Of a stretch of DNA of 64,000 nt, positions 10,960-20,478 are shown one piece after another. The stretch comes from Bacteroidetes bacterium GWF2_38_335 (GTDB lineage Bacteria; Bacteroidota; Bacteroidia; Bacteroidales; GWF2-38-335). Made by a program: the position numbers and the translations under genes. The first letter of the stretch is position 1. Each line of letters begins with the position of its first letter. The stretch is taken from NCBI GenBank assembly GCA_001769535.1, contig MEOH01000028.1, positions 1 through 64,000 of the forward strand, in the 5' to 3' direction. The notes under the pieces were generated by a model. The model was not told the DNA's origin, did no database searches, and was given only the letters and a program-made list of their open reading frames with translations.

Positions 10960-11039
10960 CTTAGCGAAGCGATCTCTCGCAGCGAAGCAAGAAATGCGCG
11001 AATGATTGTAAAAAAAGAAAAAATAATAAGAAAAGTTCA

Positions 11040-12038
11040 TTACCAAATAATCACCGCCCCCCCCCACGAATAGCCCACGCCAAAACCGCACAAAAGCAAT
11101 TTATCCCCTGATTTTATTTTGTTTTCATCATGTAGGTTTTTCAATGCAATCGGAATGGTTGAGGAAACAGTATTTCCGGTATCAAGAAGGTTGTTGTAGA
11201 ATTTATCCTCGGGAAGATCCATTTTTTTCATGAGATAGCCCAGCATGTATTTGTTGGCCTGGTGAAGAATAAAATGATCAATCAGGCTTTTTTCTGTTTT
11301 GTTTTTCCGTAGTACATTTTCTATCACAACCGGAACCGAGTCAATGGTAAAGTTGAAAATTTCGGGTCCGTTCATATACAGGTTATTGTCTGTGCGGATG
11401 TTTCCCGAATCATCGGTAATAATTGGTGCGTTTGGCGTGCAGGGATTTCTGAAGCAGCCGTTGGGAACAATGAGGTTGTTCATGCCTGAGCCGTCGGTAC
11501 CAAGATCAAATTCAAGGATGTGTTCTTTATCTGAATATTCAATTATTGTTGCAGAAGCAGCGTCGCCAAAAATACTGCGGTTGCTGATATCGCCCGGATG
11601 CATGTGCCTGCTGTATGTCTCGCTCATAATGAGCAGCACCGAACGGGCAATTCCGGCTGCAATTAATCCCTTCACAATGGCCAGTCCGTACACATATCCC
11701 GAACAGCCCAGATTGAAATCAAACGCACCGCATGTTTTTTTCAGGCCAAGTTTATCCTGCAGAATACAAGCTGAGGTTGGTAAAAAATAATCCGGACTTT
11801 GGGTACAGAGCATGACAAAATCAATTTTTGACCGGTCATAGTCTTTCAGGATTTTTTCTCCGGCTTTCAGCGCAAGATCGAGGGCGGTTTCATTTTCTGC
11901 GACAATATGTCTTTTCCGGATGCCCAGTTTTTTTTCTATTTTGCCGGCACTCCATTCGGGATGCATACGCCCGATGTCTTCGTTGGTAAGGACATTTTCG
12001 GGTAGATAATATTCAATGCTGTGAATTTTGCAGCCCAT
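11040..12038 (-). CDS. 3-oxoacyl-ACP synthase III family (FabH-like)
   Basis: GCSGYVYGL active-site Cys, FILHQANKYML, DTGNTVSSTIPIAL motifs. Confidence 0.9.
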   Translation of the reverse strand: MGCKIHSIEYYLPENVLTNEDIGRMHPEWSAGKIEKKLGIRKRHIVAENETALDLALKAGEKILKDYDRSKIDFVMLCTQSPDYFLPTSACILQDKLGLKKTCGAFDFNLGCSGYVYGLAIVKGLIAAGIARSVLLIMSETYSRHMHPGDISNRSIFGDAASATIIEYSDKEHILEFDLGTDGSGMNNLIVPNGCFRNPCTPNAPIITDDSGNIRTDNNLYMNGPEIFNFTIDSVPVVIENVLRKNKTEKSLIDHFILHQANKYMLGYLMKKMDLPEDKFYNNLLDTGNTVSSTIPIALKNLHDENKIKSGDKLLLCGFGVGYSWGGAVIIW

Positions 12039-12109
12039 ATTGATTTAAATTTCGGAATAAAGGTACGTATTTTGAAAAATATAACAAATGTCAATTTATA
12101 CTGCCAGGG

Positions 12110-12799
12110 TTATTTGAGCTGTTCAAACTGTTTCATAAGCGAAAGGCCTCTGTCCACATAATCGGGATCGAAGGTGCGTGACTTTCCGTTCGAAGGAAAC
12201 GGATCTCCGGTGTTATGCATGTGAAAAGCATCTCTATACCGGCCTTTTCTGAGGTATGACCCGTAAGTAAGGTCAATCCATTTAATACCCCAGTAAAGAG
12301 AATTATCGCCCCGGATGTCAACCACATAAATTCCAAGAATGACACATTTATAGCCCATAAGTTGAAAAGGACCCCAGGATGTGGCCAGGTTTTTTAATCC
12401 GTCGTCATTAACATTTTTTACAGTAGTCATTTTCAGATTTTCCATCTTGGAAATTTTCCCGTCGCGAAGTTTTTTAAGTCTTTTAAAAACATGCCTTTCA
12501 AATCTTGTGCCGGGCGGTTTCATACCCGAACATTCAAGAGCCACAAGGGCTTTTAGGTATGCGGCGGGCAGACCAAATTCGCCGGCCAGCCGGTCAATTT
12601 CCTTTCCATAATTGTGTTCGGTCCGGTTAATGAGGGATTCGTGGTTGTAGTTTTTTTCTGTTTCGGGGACTGTTTTTTTTATCCCAAAAAGAAAGTCCCT
12701 GTTGTCATAAACAACAAATACAAGGACAATGGTAAGAAGTATAAAAAGGACCTTGCGATCGGTATGACTAAAATATTTGGTTTTCTTCTTTTTTGCCAT
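12110..12799 (-). CDS. Membrane-anchored muramidase/lytic transglycosylase-like protein
   Basis: Single N-terminal TM; LKALVALECSG...RFERHVFKRL...TSWGPFQLMGY; start placed at MAKKKK. Confidence 0.65.
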   Translation of the reverse strand: MAKKKKTKYFSHTDRKVLFILLTIVLVFVVYDNRDFLFGIKKTVPETEKNYNHESLINRTEHNYGKEIDRLAGEFGLPAAYLKALVALECSGMKPPGTRFERHVFKRLKKLRDGKISKMENLKMTTVKNVNDDGLKNLATSWGPFQLMGYKCVILGIYVVDIRGDNSLYWGIKWIDLTYGSYLRKGRYRDAFHMHNTGDPFPSNGKSRTFDPDYVDRGLSLMKQFEQLK

Positions 12800-12855
12800 G
12801 AGGCCGTTTTTGTAAATGCGGGATAAAAATAAATAATTTTTTGGTTTTAATGTTC

Positions 12856-13154
12856 CGGTGCTCTGCACCTTTGTATGTTGTGTACGCTATTAGCTATATA
12901 TCTGGCGGTGCTCTGCACCTAAATTGCTATAAACAGTAAAATCTCAGATACAAAAAAAAGAGGCAGCGCTCATAGCCGTCAGGTTTATTTTGCAACAAAA
13001 TGATTATCAAGCTATAACAAGGAGATCCTTCACTGTGTTCGGGATGACAGTTCGTATTATGTGTTGGGTGTGGAGGTTGAGGAAGGCCAGCCTTCCTCAA
13101 CCTCCACACCCCTCTTATTCCAAAATGAACCTGACAGCTAGGTGCAGCGCACCG
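12856..13154. repeat. Nested inverted-repeat intergenic element
   Basis: CGGTGCTCTGCACCT at 12856 and 12906; inverted AGGTGCAGCGCACCG at 13140; GTCAGGTTTATTTTG (12978) / CAAAATGAACCTGAC (13121); perfect 21-bp hairpin 13066-13086/13091-13111. Confidence 0.8.
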
Positions 13155-13223
13155 AAACATAAATAATAACCAATTCCTTTCAAACAAAATTTTTCATATC
13201 CCAAAAAATAAATATATTGTAAG

Positions 13224-13231
13224 TACTTTTG
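13224..13231 (+). promoter_or_regulatory. Putative Bacteroidetes -7 box (TACTTTTG) upstream of rnr
   Basis: TAnnTTTG consensus about 20 nt before the ATG. Confidence 0.5.
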
Positions 13232-13251
13232 TATAATTATAAAATACAATT

Positions 13252-15390
13252 ATGGGCGCAAAGAAAAACAAAAACAAATACAGGGAAACAACCGGACAAG
13301 ACATGATGGATATGATTTATGGCGTGTTTTCATCTAGTCCGGGAAAATCATTTAACTACAAACAAATTTCTTCAAAACTGAATATAACCGATCCGGCCCT
13401 CAGGCAGATGATCACCAAAATACTCAATGTGCTGGTCGGTCAAGGCCGCTTGGTTGAAATTTATACCGGTAAATACAAGCTTAAAGATATGGTGGGATTC
13501 ATCACCGGAGTTGTTGAACTCACTTCAAAAGGATACGGGTTTGTGAAAACGGATGATATGGATGAGGATGTGTTTATTTCACAGGCAAACCTAAAACATG
13601 CGCTCAACGGCGATAAGGTGAAGGTGTACCTGTATGCCCGAAAAAAGGCATTTCATATTGAGGGCGAAGTGACTGAAATACTCGAAAGAGCCGAGCAGAT
13701 TTTTGTCGGAACCATCGAAGTATCAAAGACTTTTGCTTTTCTGGTTATGGAATCGAAAAAAATGCCTTACGATATTTTTATTCCGCTCGATAAACTCAAA
13801 GGCGCCAAAAACGGACAAAAAGCCATTGTCAAAATTACCGACTGGCCCCAAAAAGCCCGCAATCCCTTTGGTGAGGTTACCGAAGTTCTTGGCTATGCCG
13901 GAAACAACGAAACTGAAATGCACGCAATTCTGGCTGAATTTAATCTTCCCAATAAATTTCCCCAGGAAGTGTTGGATGCTGCTGAAAAAATAAAATCAAA
14001 AATCACCCAAACCGATGAGATGAAACGCCGTGATTTCAGAAAAATTACCACTTTCACCATCGATCCCGTTGATGCAAAAGATTTTGACGATGCCCTTTCT
14101 CTCCAAAAACTCGAAAACGGTCATTGGGAAGTGGGTGTGCACATTGCCGATGTTACCCATTATGTTGACGAAGGAACTGAATTGGACGTGGAAGCCCTTG
14201 AACGCGCCACATCCGTTTATCTGGTCGACAGGGTCGTGCCCATGTTGCCCGAAAAACTGTCGAATTTTATCTGTTCATTAAGACCTGATGAGGAAAAACT
14301 TTGTTTCTCTGCTGTTTTTGAAATGGACGAAAATGCCAATATACTTGAAGAATGGTTTGGTAAAACCATCATCAAATCATGCCGCAGATTTTCTTACGAA
14401 GAAGCTCAGGAAATCATTGAAACAGGAAAAGGTGATTTGGCTGATGAGCTGATGGTTCTCGATAAACTGGCAAAAAAACTTCGTGCCGATAGATTTAAAT
14501 CCGGCGCCATTGCCTTCGACCGTGTTGAGGTGAAATTCTATCTGGATGAAGATTCCAAACCAACCGGAATATTTTTCAAGGAATCAAAAGACTCCAATAA
14601 ACTTATTGAGGAATTCATGCTTCTGGCTAACAAAAAAGTGGCCTTATTTATCGGGAAAACAAAAGGAGCCAAAAAGACTTTTGTGTACCGTATCCACGAT
14701 GAACCCAATCAGGAAAAAGTTAGGTCATTCTCCAATTTTATTAAACGTTTTGGGTATAAACTGAACACCAAATCAAAAATTCAGACCGCCCATTCCATGA
14801 ACCAATTGCTGGTAGAGGTGGCCGGAACCAAAGAGAAAAACATCATAGAGACACTGGCCGTAAGAACAATGGCCAAAGCCGAATATTCAACAAAAAATAT
14901 CGGGCATTACGGATTGGCGTTTTCACATTATACCCATTTTACCTCGCCCATACGCCGGTATCCCGACATGCTTGTTCACCGCTTGCTTCATGAATACCTG
15001 AAAGGCGGACAGTCGGCCGATGTAAAACAGTACGAAAAAATGTGTACCCACTCATCGGAGATGGAAAAAAGAGCCGAAGAAGCCGAGCGCGCTTCCATTA
15101 AATATAAACAGGTTGAATTTCTGAAAGACCGGATCGGCGAGCAGTTCGATGGGGTGATTTCAGGAGTTGCCGAATGGGGTGTTTATGTCGAAATAACTGA
15201 AAATAAGTGCGAGGGACTGATTCCCTTGCGCGACATGACCGATGATTTCTATATTTTTGATGAGGATGAATATTGCATCTACGGCAAACACACAGGAAAA
15301 AGGTTTCAGCTTGGCGAAGAAGTAAAAATTGAGATTGTAAAGGCTAACCTTGCAAAAAAACAGCTGAACTTTAAACTGGTTGAAGATTAG
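13252..15390 (+). CDS. rnr: Ribonuclease R
   Basis: RNB domain (TIDPVDAKDFDDALSL, HYTHFTSPIRRYPDMLVHRLLHEYL) and C-terminal S1 domain. Confidence 0.95.
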   Translation: MGAKKNKNKYRETTGQDMMDMIYGVFSSSPGKSFNYKQISSKLNITDPALRQMITKILNVLVGQGRLVEIYTGKYKLKDMVGFITGVVELTSKGYGFVKTDDMDEDVFISQANLKHALNGDKVKVYLYARKKAFHIEGEVTEILERAEQIFVGTIEVSKTFAFLVMESKKMPYDIFIPLDKLKGAKNGQKAIVKITDWPQKARNPFGEVTEVLGYAGNNETEMHAILAEFNLPNKFPQEVLDAAEKIKSKITQTDEMKRRDFRKITTFTIDPVDAKDFDDALSLQKLENGHWEVGVHIADVTHYVDEGTELDVEALERATSVYLVDRVVPMLPEKLSNFICSLRPDEEKLCFSAVFEMDENANILEEWFGKTIIKSCRRFSYEEAQEIIETGKGDLADELMVLDKLAKKLRADRFKSGAIAFDRVEVKFYLDEDSKPTGIFFKESKDSNKLIEEFMLLANKKVALFIGKTKGAKKTFVYRIHDEPNQEKVRSFSNFIKRFGYKLNTKSKIQTAHSMNQLLVEVAGTKEKNIIETLAVRTMAKAEYSTKNIGHYGLAFSHYTHFTSPIRRYPDMLVHRLLHEYLKGGQSADVKQYEKMCTHSSEMEKRAEEAERASIKYKQVEFLKDRIGEQFDGVISGVAEWGVYVEITENKCEGLIPLRDMTDDFYIFDEDEYCIYGKHTGKRFQLGEEVKIEIVKANLAKKQLNFKLVED

Positions 15391-16037
15391 TTTCCTGTTG
15401 GTTCTTCGGCAGGAACTTCATCTTCATTGGGAGCATTAAAATATCCAAATTTGAACGTGATCTGCACACTCAGATCACTGAAATTATCATCCGTGAAATC
15501 TATTTCAGAGATGCCGGATACTTTTCGGTAATAAACACCAGCGGTAATTTTCAAAAAAGAAGCAATGCTGTACTCAATGTCTAAACCCGGAGTAATCACA
15601 TAAATATTATCAAGTTTCTGGATATACCCCAATTCGTTGGCAATGGTAACATTCCCCCATCCCAGCATCAGAGTAATGCAAGGATGGACTTTTTTCTTGT
15701 TCATAAAAACATATCCTGCCCACAGACCACCATTGGCAAAACCCAGATAATTTCCTGCATAAACAGATGAATCAATCTCAAGTTTATTGCTATTGCCCAT
15801 TCCATATCCACCGAAAAACAGATTGTCATTAAAGAGAATACCGCCGCCGCCGCCCATCATAAAGGAAAAGTCACCATTTATTTTAGTGAAATTAATCAAT
15901 GGACCCCCGAACCCCGAAATTTTCGCATTTCCCTGAAACAACAGATTATCTTCTTCATATAAAGTGTCGTTTTCTTCCTGGGCATAGGAAAGCTGAAAAA
16001 AAGGAATAATAAGTAAAAATAGAAATAAACGCTTCAT
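15387..16037 (-). CDS. Outer-membrane beta-barrel protein
   Basis: Signal peptide MKRLFLFLLIIPFFQLSYAQ and barrel-like strands. Confidence 0.6.
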   Translation of the reverse strand: MKRLFLFLLIIPFFQLSYAQEENDTLYEEDNLLFQGNAKISGFGGPLINFTKINGDFSFMMGGGGGILFNDNLFFGGYGMGNSNKLEIDSSVYAGNYLGFANGGLWAGYVFMNKKKVHPCITLMLGWGNVTIANELGYIQKLDNIYVITPGLDIEYSIASFLKITAGVYYRKVSGISEIDFTDDNFSDLSVQITFKFGYFNAPNEDEVPAEEPTGN

Positions 16038-16257
16038 TTTATTACGGTAAAAGAATTTATTGTTTATACGAAAGATTAAAAAAAAGTTGCAATAATTTAA
16101 ACTCTTTGACGAAAGGAGCCGAATTAACATTGGTTCTATGGTCGGGGAAATCGAAAAGTTGTGCTTTGAAATTAATATTTTTCTTTAATTTTAACCTTAG
16201 CAAGATTGGACAAGTTGCCATGATTTCTTCATATTATTTTTGCTTAAAATTATTCAG

Positions 16258-17136
16258 ATGGACAACAAAAGTTTAACCGAAAAAGATTATAGGGAACGCG
16301 TAAACAATGTTCTGGTTTTCATCAATAAAAATCTTGGTGAAAAGCTTGATCTCAATATTCTGGCTTCGGTTTCAAATTTTTCACCCTTTCATTTTCACAG
16401 AATAGTGAGGGCATTTATTAATGAGCCATTGGGAACCTACATCATCCGGCTGAGGGTTGAAATGGCAGCAGGATTGATCGAAAACACCGACCTGAGCATC
16501 ACTGATATATGCTTTAAGGTTGGGTATGATTCACTCAGCTCATTTAATAAAGCGTTCAAAAAAAGGTTTGACATTTCTCCTTCTGAATACCGGGAAAACA
16601 AAAACGCAAAACTGAATTATATGAAAGAAAACGACATGGAAGCGCAGATCAACCTGCTGAATTTTAAATTAAAGCCCAAAGTGAAGGATTATAAAAACAA
16701 AAAAGCCGTATATATCCAGTCTTTTGGCGATTATTCCGGTCCGGCTACCGGCGAATCCTGGAATAAAATCTTCGAGTTTGTTAAGAAAAACCGGCTTTTT
16801 CATTGGAAAACAGAGTGCTTCGGAATCAGTCTCGACAACCCCGACATCACCGAAACCGACAAATGCCGATATATGGCTTGTGTCACAGTAAGCAAAGAGG
16901 TTAAGCCCGACGGCGAAGTGGGGGTGACAAATATTGAAGGGGGAAGGTTCGCGGTATTCAGATATCGGGGTCCATACTCCAACCTCAATCTGGTTTATGC
17001 TGCAATTATAAGAAGGTGGTTGCCGCAAAGCGGATATGACCTCAGGGAACAGCCGCTAATGGAAAAATATCTGAACAACCCGGCTAAAACCAAGCCCGAG
17101 AGATTGCTCACCGAAATTTATGTTCCTGTTCAATAA
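16258..17136 (+). CDS. AraC-family regulator with GyrI-like effector-binding domain
   Basis: HTH AraC (SITDICFKVGYDSLSSFNKAFKKRFDISPSEYR) plus GyrI-like C-terminus. Confidence 0.9.
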   Translation: MDNKSLTEKDYRERVNNVLVFINKNLGEKLDLNILASVSNFSPFHFHRIVRAFINEPLGTYIIRLRVEMAAGLIENTDLSITDICFKVGYDSLSSFNKAFKKRFDISPSEYRENKNAKLNYMKENDMEAQINLLNFKLKPKVKDYKNKKAVYIQSFGDYSGPATGESWNKIFEFVKKNRLFHWKTECFGISLDNPDITETDKCRYMACVTVSKEVKPDGEVGVTNIEGGRFAVFRYRGPYSNLNLVYAAIIRRWLPQSGYDLREQPLMEKYLNNPAKTKPERLLTEIYVPVQ

Positions 17137-17165
17137 AGTATTCAAAACCTTAAATAAATAGTCAA

Positions 17166-17804
17166 ATGGAAAAAATTGATTTCAAAAAAAAGTATAAGAA
17201 TCTGTTTAGCGCTTCGGCAAAAAAAATAACCATTGAAAACGTACCCGAACTCAACTTTTTAGTTTACAGGGGAAAAGGTCATCCCGAAAACAATCCTGAA
17301 TATGGACACGCCATGGAATGTTTGTTCAGCGTTGCCTATACCCTGAAATTTATGCTGAAGTTTGATGAGAAAATACAGCCGAAAGGGTATGCCGATTATT
17401 CGGTCACTCCGGTCGAAACCCTCTGGTATGGGGAAAATGATCATTTTGATGTGAATAAACCCGAATCATGGTTGTGGGATTGTATGATCCTGACTCCGGC
17501 ATTTATTGATGCGAAACTTATTGAAAAGGCCAAAGAAGAAATCATTAAAAAGAAAAAGGCTAAAAAGGAAATAGTTCCACCACTTGAAAAGCTGAGATTC
17601 GAAAAATTTCATGAGAAAAAAGTGGTACAAACCCTTCATATCGGTCCGTATGGTGAAGTGGGAGAAATCTATCAGAAACTGGAAGAATTCATAGATAAAA
17701 ACAATCTCAAATGCCATGGAAAAGCCCATGAAATTTACCTCAACAACCCTTGCCGCACGGCACCGGAAAAACTGAAGACGATTGTGCGGCTGCCCGTTTT
17801 GTAG
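17166..17804 (+). CDS. GyrI-like small-molecule-binding domain protein
   Basis: Resembles YPVSAETLWYG...LHIGPYGEVGEIYQKLEEF...EIYLNNPCRTAPEKLKTIVRLPV type. Confidence 0.85.
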   Translation: MEKIDFKKKYKNLFSASAKKITIENVPELNFLVYRGKGHPENNPEYGHAMECLFSVAYTLKFMLKFDEKIQPKGYADYSVTPVETLWYGENDHFDVNKPESWLWDCMILTPAFIDAKLIEKAKEEIIKKKKAKKEIVPPLEKLRFEKFHEKKVVQTLHIGPYGEVGEIYQKLEEFIDKNNLKCHGKAHEIYLNNPCRTAPEKLKTIVRLPVL

Positions 17805-17824
17805 AAGATTGGTTGGGACATTTG

Positions 17825-17900
17825 CAAACACATTATACCGAAAAGCCCGCTCGGTTTTGAGCAGGCTTTTTTGGTTGGTTTTATTCTTTGGTGGTCCCCT
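17825..17900 (+). repeat. Terminator-containing direct repeat, copy 1
   Basis: CAAACACATTATA..AAAGCCCGCTCGGTTTTGAGCAGGCTTTTTTGGTTG; hairpin 17841-17872. Confidence 0.8.
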
Positions 17901-18082
17901 ATACCGAAAAGCCCATTGGGCCCAACGTCCTTGCGAGGAGCGAGAAAAAGCATTATAGTTTACAAATAAGTTTTTGCGACGAAGCAATCCCCCAATAGTG
18001 CCCATGGGCTCCATCAGGAGATTGCTTCGTTCCTCGCAATGACCCGGTTCTATTTGAATTCTTCGACGCCCCGCATCCCTGT

Positions 18083-18155
18083 CAAACACATTATATTAAA
18101 GCCCGCTCGGTTTTGAGCAGGCTTTTTTGGTTGTTTTTATTATTGCCGTTCCCTA
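18083..18155 (+). repeat. Terminator-containing direct repeat, copy 2
   Basis: Near-identical to 17825-17900; hairpin 18098-18128. Confidence 0.8.
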
Positions 18156-18213
18156 TTCACCGCTCCAAGTTACAACTTCTATTACGACCAGAGGGAGTAT
18201 ACTTGAAGCTGTT

Positions 18214-18972
18214 TTAGGGTTTTGTTGGAACATTTTGGGGTTCAGAGTCAACAAAATCACTAATAACTAAAGTGGAATCAATAAGAACACTTTTTTTAAA
18301 ATAATTTGCTTTAAAGATTTGATTTTTTTGAATATACAGCACACAAGAATCATATGGTTTATTCTCAATACCAGTATACCATTCTTCTCCAGTAAAATAA
18401 TTCTCTTGAAAATAACCTACTTTATTATCAACTATCCATTTACCAGTTTTTCTATTAAAAATATCATAATTATTTATTTCACTTTGATTAGGGGTAAACT
18501 CTGTAAAAATTTTAGAGAAGTAAATCTCTTTTTCATCAATTAAAGCATATAATACAACCAAATACTTGTCTGTTAATTTTTTAACAAAAATACTACCATT
18601 CATTTGCGTATTTATTTTTGGAGTTTCAATATTCCCTTTAGTAAAATATTTTAAATTAAAATTATTTAAGCTAGTGTTTTTTATATTAATTATAGAGTCA
18701 CAACATGAAATTTGAAACATTAACTCCTCTATATAGGAGGAATTTGGCGTACCGTAATCATAATTGTAAATATAATGAAAAACAATGTTATTCCCTACTT
18801 CTCTTTGTTTAATTGAATCCTTTGAAATTGAACAGTTCTTGTAAAAATAATACTTACCTGAACCAATTTTAGGTTCATCTTCAAGGTTTTTTTCAATATT
18901 TGAGTTTTTTCCTGAACAAGATATTAGGACAGGTAATAGAATAACTAATATTTTTTTAAAATAACTATACAT
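18214..18972 (-). CDS. Lipoprotein of unknown function; candidate immunity protein
   Basis: Lipobox VLLPVLISCSGK; immediately downstream (10 bp) of the RHS-core/toxin-like ORF on the same strand. Confidence 0.6.
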   Translation of the reverse strand: MYSYFKKILVILLPVLISCSGKNSNIEKNLEDEPKIGSGKYYFYKNCSISKDSIKQREVGNNIVFHYIYNYDYGTPNSSYIEELMFQISCCDSIINIKNTSLNNFNLKYFTKGNIETPKINTQMNGSIFVKKLTDKYLVVLYALIDEKEIYFSKIFTEFTPNQSEINNYDIFNRKTGKWIVDNKVGYFQENYFTGEEWYTGIENKPYDSCVLYIQKNQIFKANYFKKSVLIDSTLVISDFVDSEPQNVPTKP

Positions 18973-18981
18973 TTCAATAAC

Positions 18982-19920
18982 TTATTGTATTTTACTTTTT
19001 TTCTTATGCTCCTCATATTTTTTTATAGCTGCATCTATTACTTTTAACGTTTTTCCAGCTGGACTATTTTTTGGAATATCTTCAATTGGTGGTGATTTAC
19101 CACTATTAATGGCATCAAAATACTCGTTGAAAAATTTAAGGTTTTCATAAAAATTAAAATAATCAATATGGTCTTTATTTGGCTCCGTTTCTTTTTTCCC
19201 TGCTAGCTCTCTCATTAAATGTGCTTCAATTTCATGGAAAAATGTGGCAGTCGATTCTCTTAAGCCTTGCTTTATTCTATTCATGCTAATTGCAACCATG
19301 AAAATTGTTTGTCCATTTTCATATGTTTCCATTATTTCATCCTCAGTCATACCCGACATTTTAATAAGATTATCATTTTTGTGCAAAATTTCCATCTCAT
19401 CTTCAGTTTTATACTTTTTATCTCTTAATTCCCTTGATTGTTGCACATAATTATGCAATGACTCAACAGTAATACCATTTGCATTTCCTTTATACTCACC
19501 TTTATAAAAAGTTGTGAAAAGAACTATTTGCGTACTTTCTTTTTCTTTTTTAGAAATTTCATCAATCTTTGATTTTAATGTTTCACTATTTTCAACAACT
19601 GTACGAATAGAATAACCCCAATGAAGAAACCTAAAGGAATAGATTAATTTCTCTAATCCTTCTAATTCAACAAATGCAATAGTACTGTTCTCACTAAACG
19701 CATAAGGCGAGTTCCAAGGATACTTTGCCGCCAACGGGTCAACAGCAAAGAACCGTCCAATCCTATTATCAGAGATTCTGTATTTGAAAAACGAGTGGCT
19801 TCCAGTCTGCCCAGCAATTTCATTTTCAGCTTCCTGGCCTTGAAATCCGAATCCGTACCCTCTCGCGTAAAACTGAGTGTTTTCAAAGGTTTCAGAAAAT
19901 TGAGGGGTTAAATTTTGCAT
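18982..19920 (-). CDS. RHS repeat-associated core fragment fused to a toxin-like C-terminal domain
   Basis: YGFGFQGQEAENEIAGQTGSHSFFKYRISDNRIGRFFAVDPLAAKYPWNSPYAFSEN core followed by variable domain with HEIEAH. Confidence 0.8.
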   Translation of the reverse strand: MQNLTPQFSETFENTQFYARGYGFGFQGQEAENEIAGQTGSHSFFKYRISDNRIGRFFAVDPLAAKYPWNSPYAFSENSTIAFVELEGLEKLIYSFRFLHWGYSIRTVVENSETLKSKIDEISKKEKESTQIVLFTTFYKGEYKGNANGITVESLHNYVQQSRELRDKKYKTEDEMEILHKNDNLIKMSGMTEDEIMETYENGQTIFMVAISMNRIKQGLRESTATFFHEIEAHLMRELAGKKETEPNKDHIDYFNFYENLKFFNEYFDAINSGKSPPIEDIPKNSPAGKTLKVIDAAIKKYEEHKKKSKIQ

Positions 19921-19949
19921 GGATATCAGGATCTGCTTTCAGTGGAATT

Positions 19950-20110
19950 TATACTTCCCTTGCTTTAACTTTTACTATTTTTCCGTTTCTTGAAAATATC
20001 AGTATGCCATCATTTTGCTTTTTTGAGTTAACAAGTTTTTCGAAGGCCTTTTCAATACCTAACAGAATTTTTTCCCTAAGATTGTTTGTATCAATTTTTT
20101 CTTTTTCCAT
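19950..20110 (-). CDS. Small ORF (53 aa) downstream of the toxin gene
   Basis: MEKEKIDTNNLREKILLGIEKAFEKLVNSKKQNDGILIFSRNGKIVKVKAREV; same strand and close to the TA pair. Below the ORF-track length cut-off. Confidence 0.4.
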
Positions 20111-20169
20111 TTGCTTGTTCTGTTCATTTTGTTTTTTTAGAATGATAAAATCTTCTGAAAAACTATTTG

Positions 20170-20478
20170 TTAGTATTCTTTCGGCTCCCTGCTTGTATGT
20201 CTGACCCTTAAAATATATATTCTCTCAGTTGTGATTTTATAAGCTATTCTGTAACTGTATATAATAAAGGATCGGTATGAGCCATCATTATTTGTTTTAA
20301 GTTTATCAGGTTCAAAAATCCAAGGATCTTTAGCAAGTTTTTTTGCTGTTAACAATATAGTGTCTTTTACCTTTTTTGCTCCCTGAGGCGATTCTTCTTT
20401 TACATAATTGAAAATATCCATTAATTGTCCAGCTGCCTGAACATCCCAAACAACTGTATATTTCCTCGTTTTTACCAT
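20170..20478 (-). CDS. ParE/RelE-type toxin
   Basis: VVWDVQAAGQLMDIFNYVKEESPQGAKKVKDTIL...RSFIIYSYRIAYKITTERIYILRVRHTSREP. Confidence 0.9.
   Translation of the reverse strand: MVKTRKYTVVWDVQAAGQLMDIFNYVKEESPQGAKKVKDTILLTAKKLAKDPWIFEPDKLKTNNDGSYRSFIIYSYRIAYKITTERIYILRVRHTSREPKEY

Noticed and set aside
12927-13187. Minus-strand 86-aa ORF
   Set aside because: Lies entirely in the nested repeat element; CHPEHSEGS is a well-known spurious translation of an interspersed repeat.
17466-18089. Minus-strand 207-aa ORF
   Set aside because: Antisense to the GyrI-like gene and through the HCEERSNLL-type repeat; a spurious frame.
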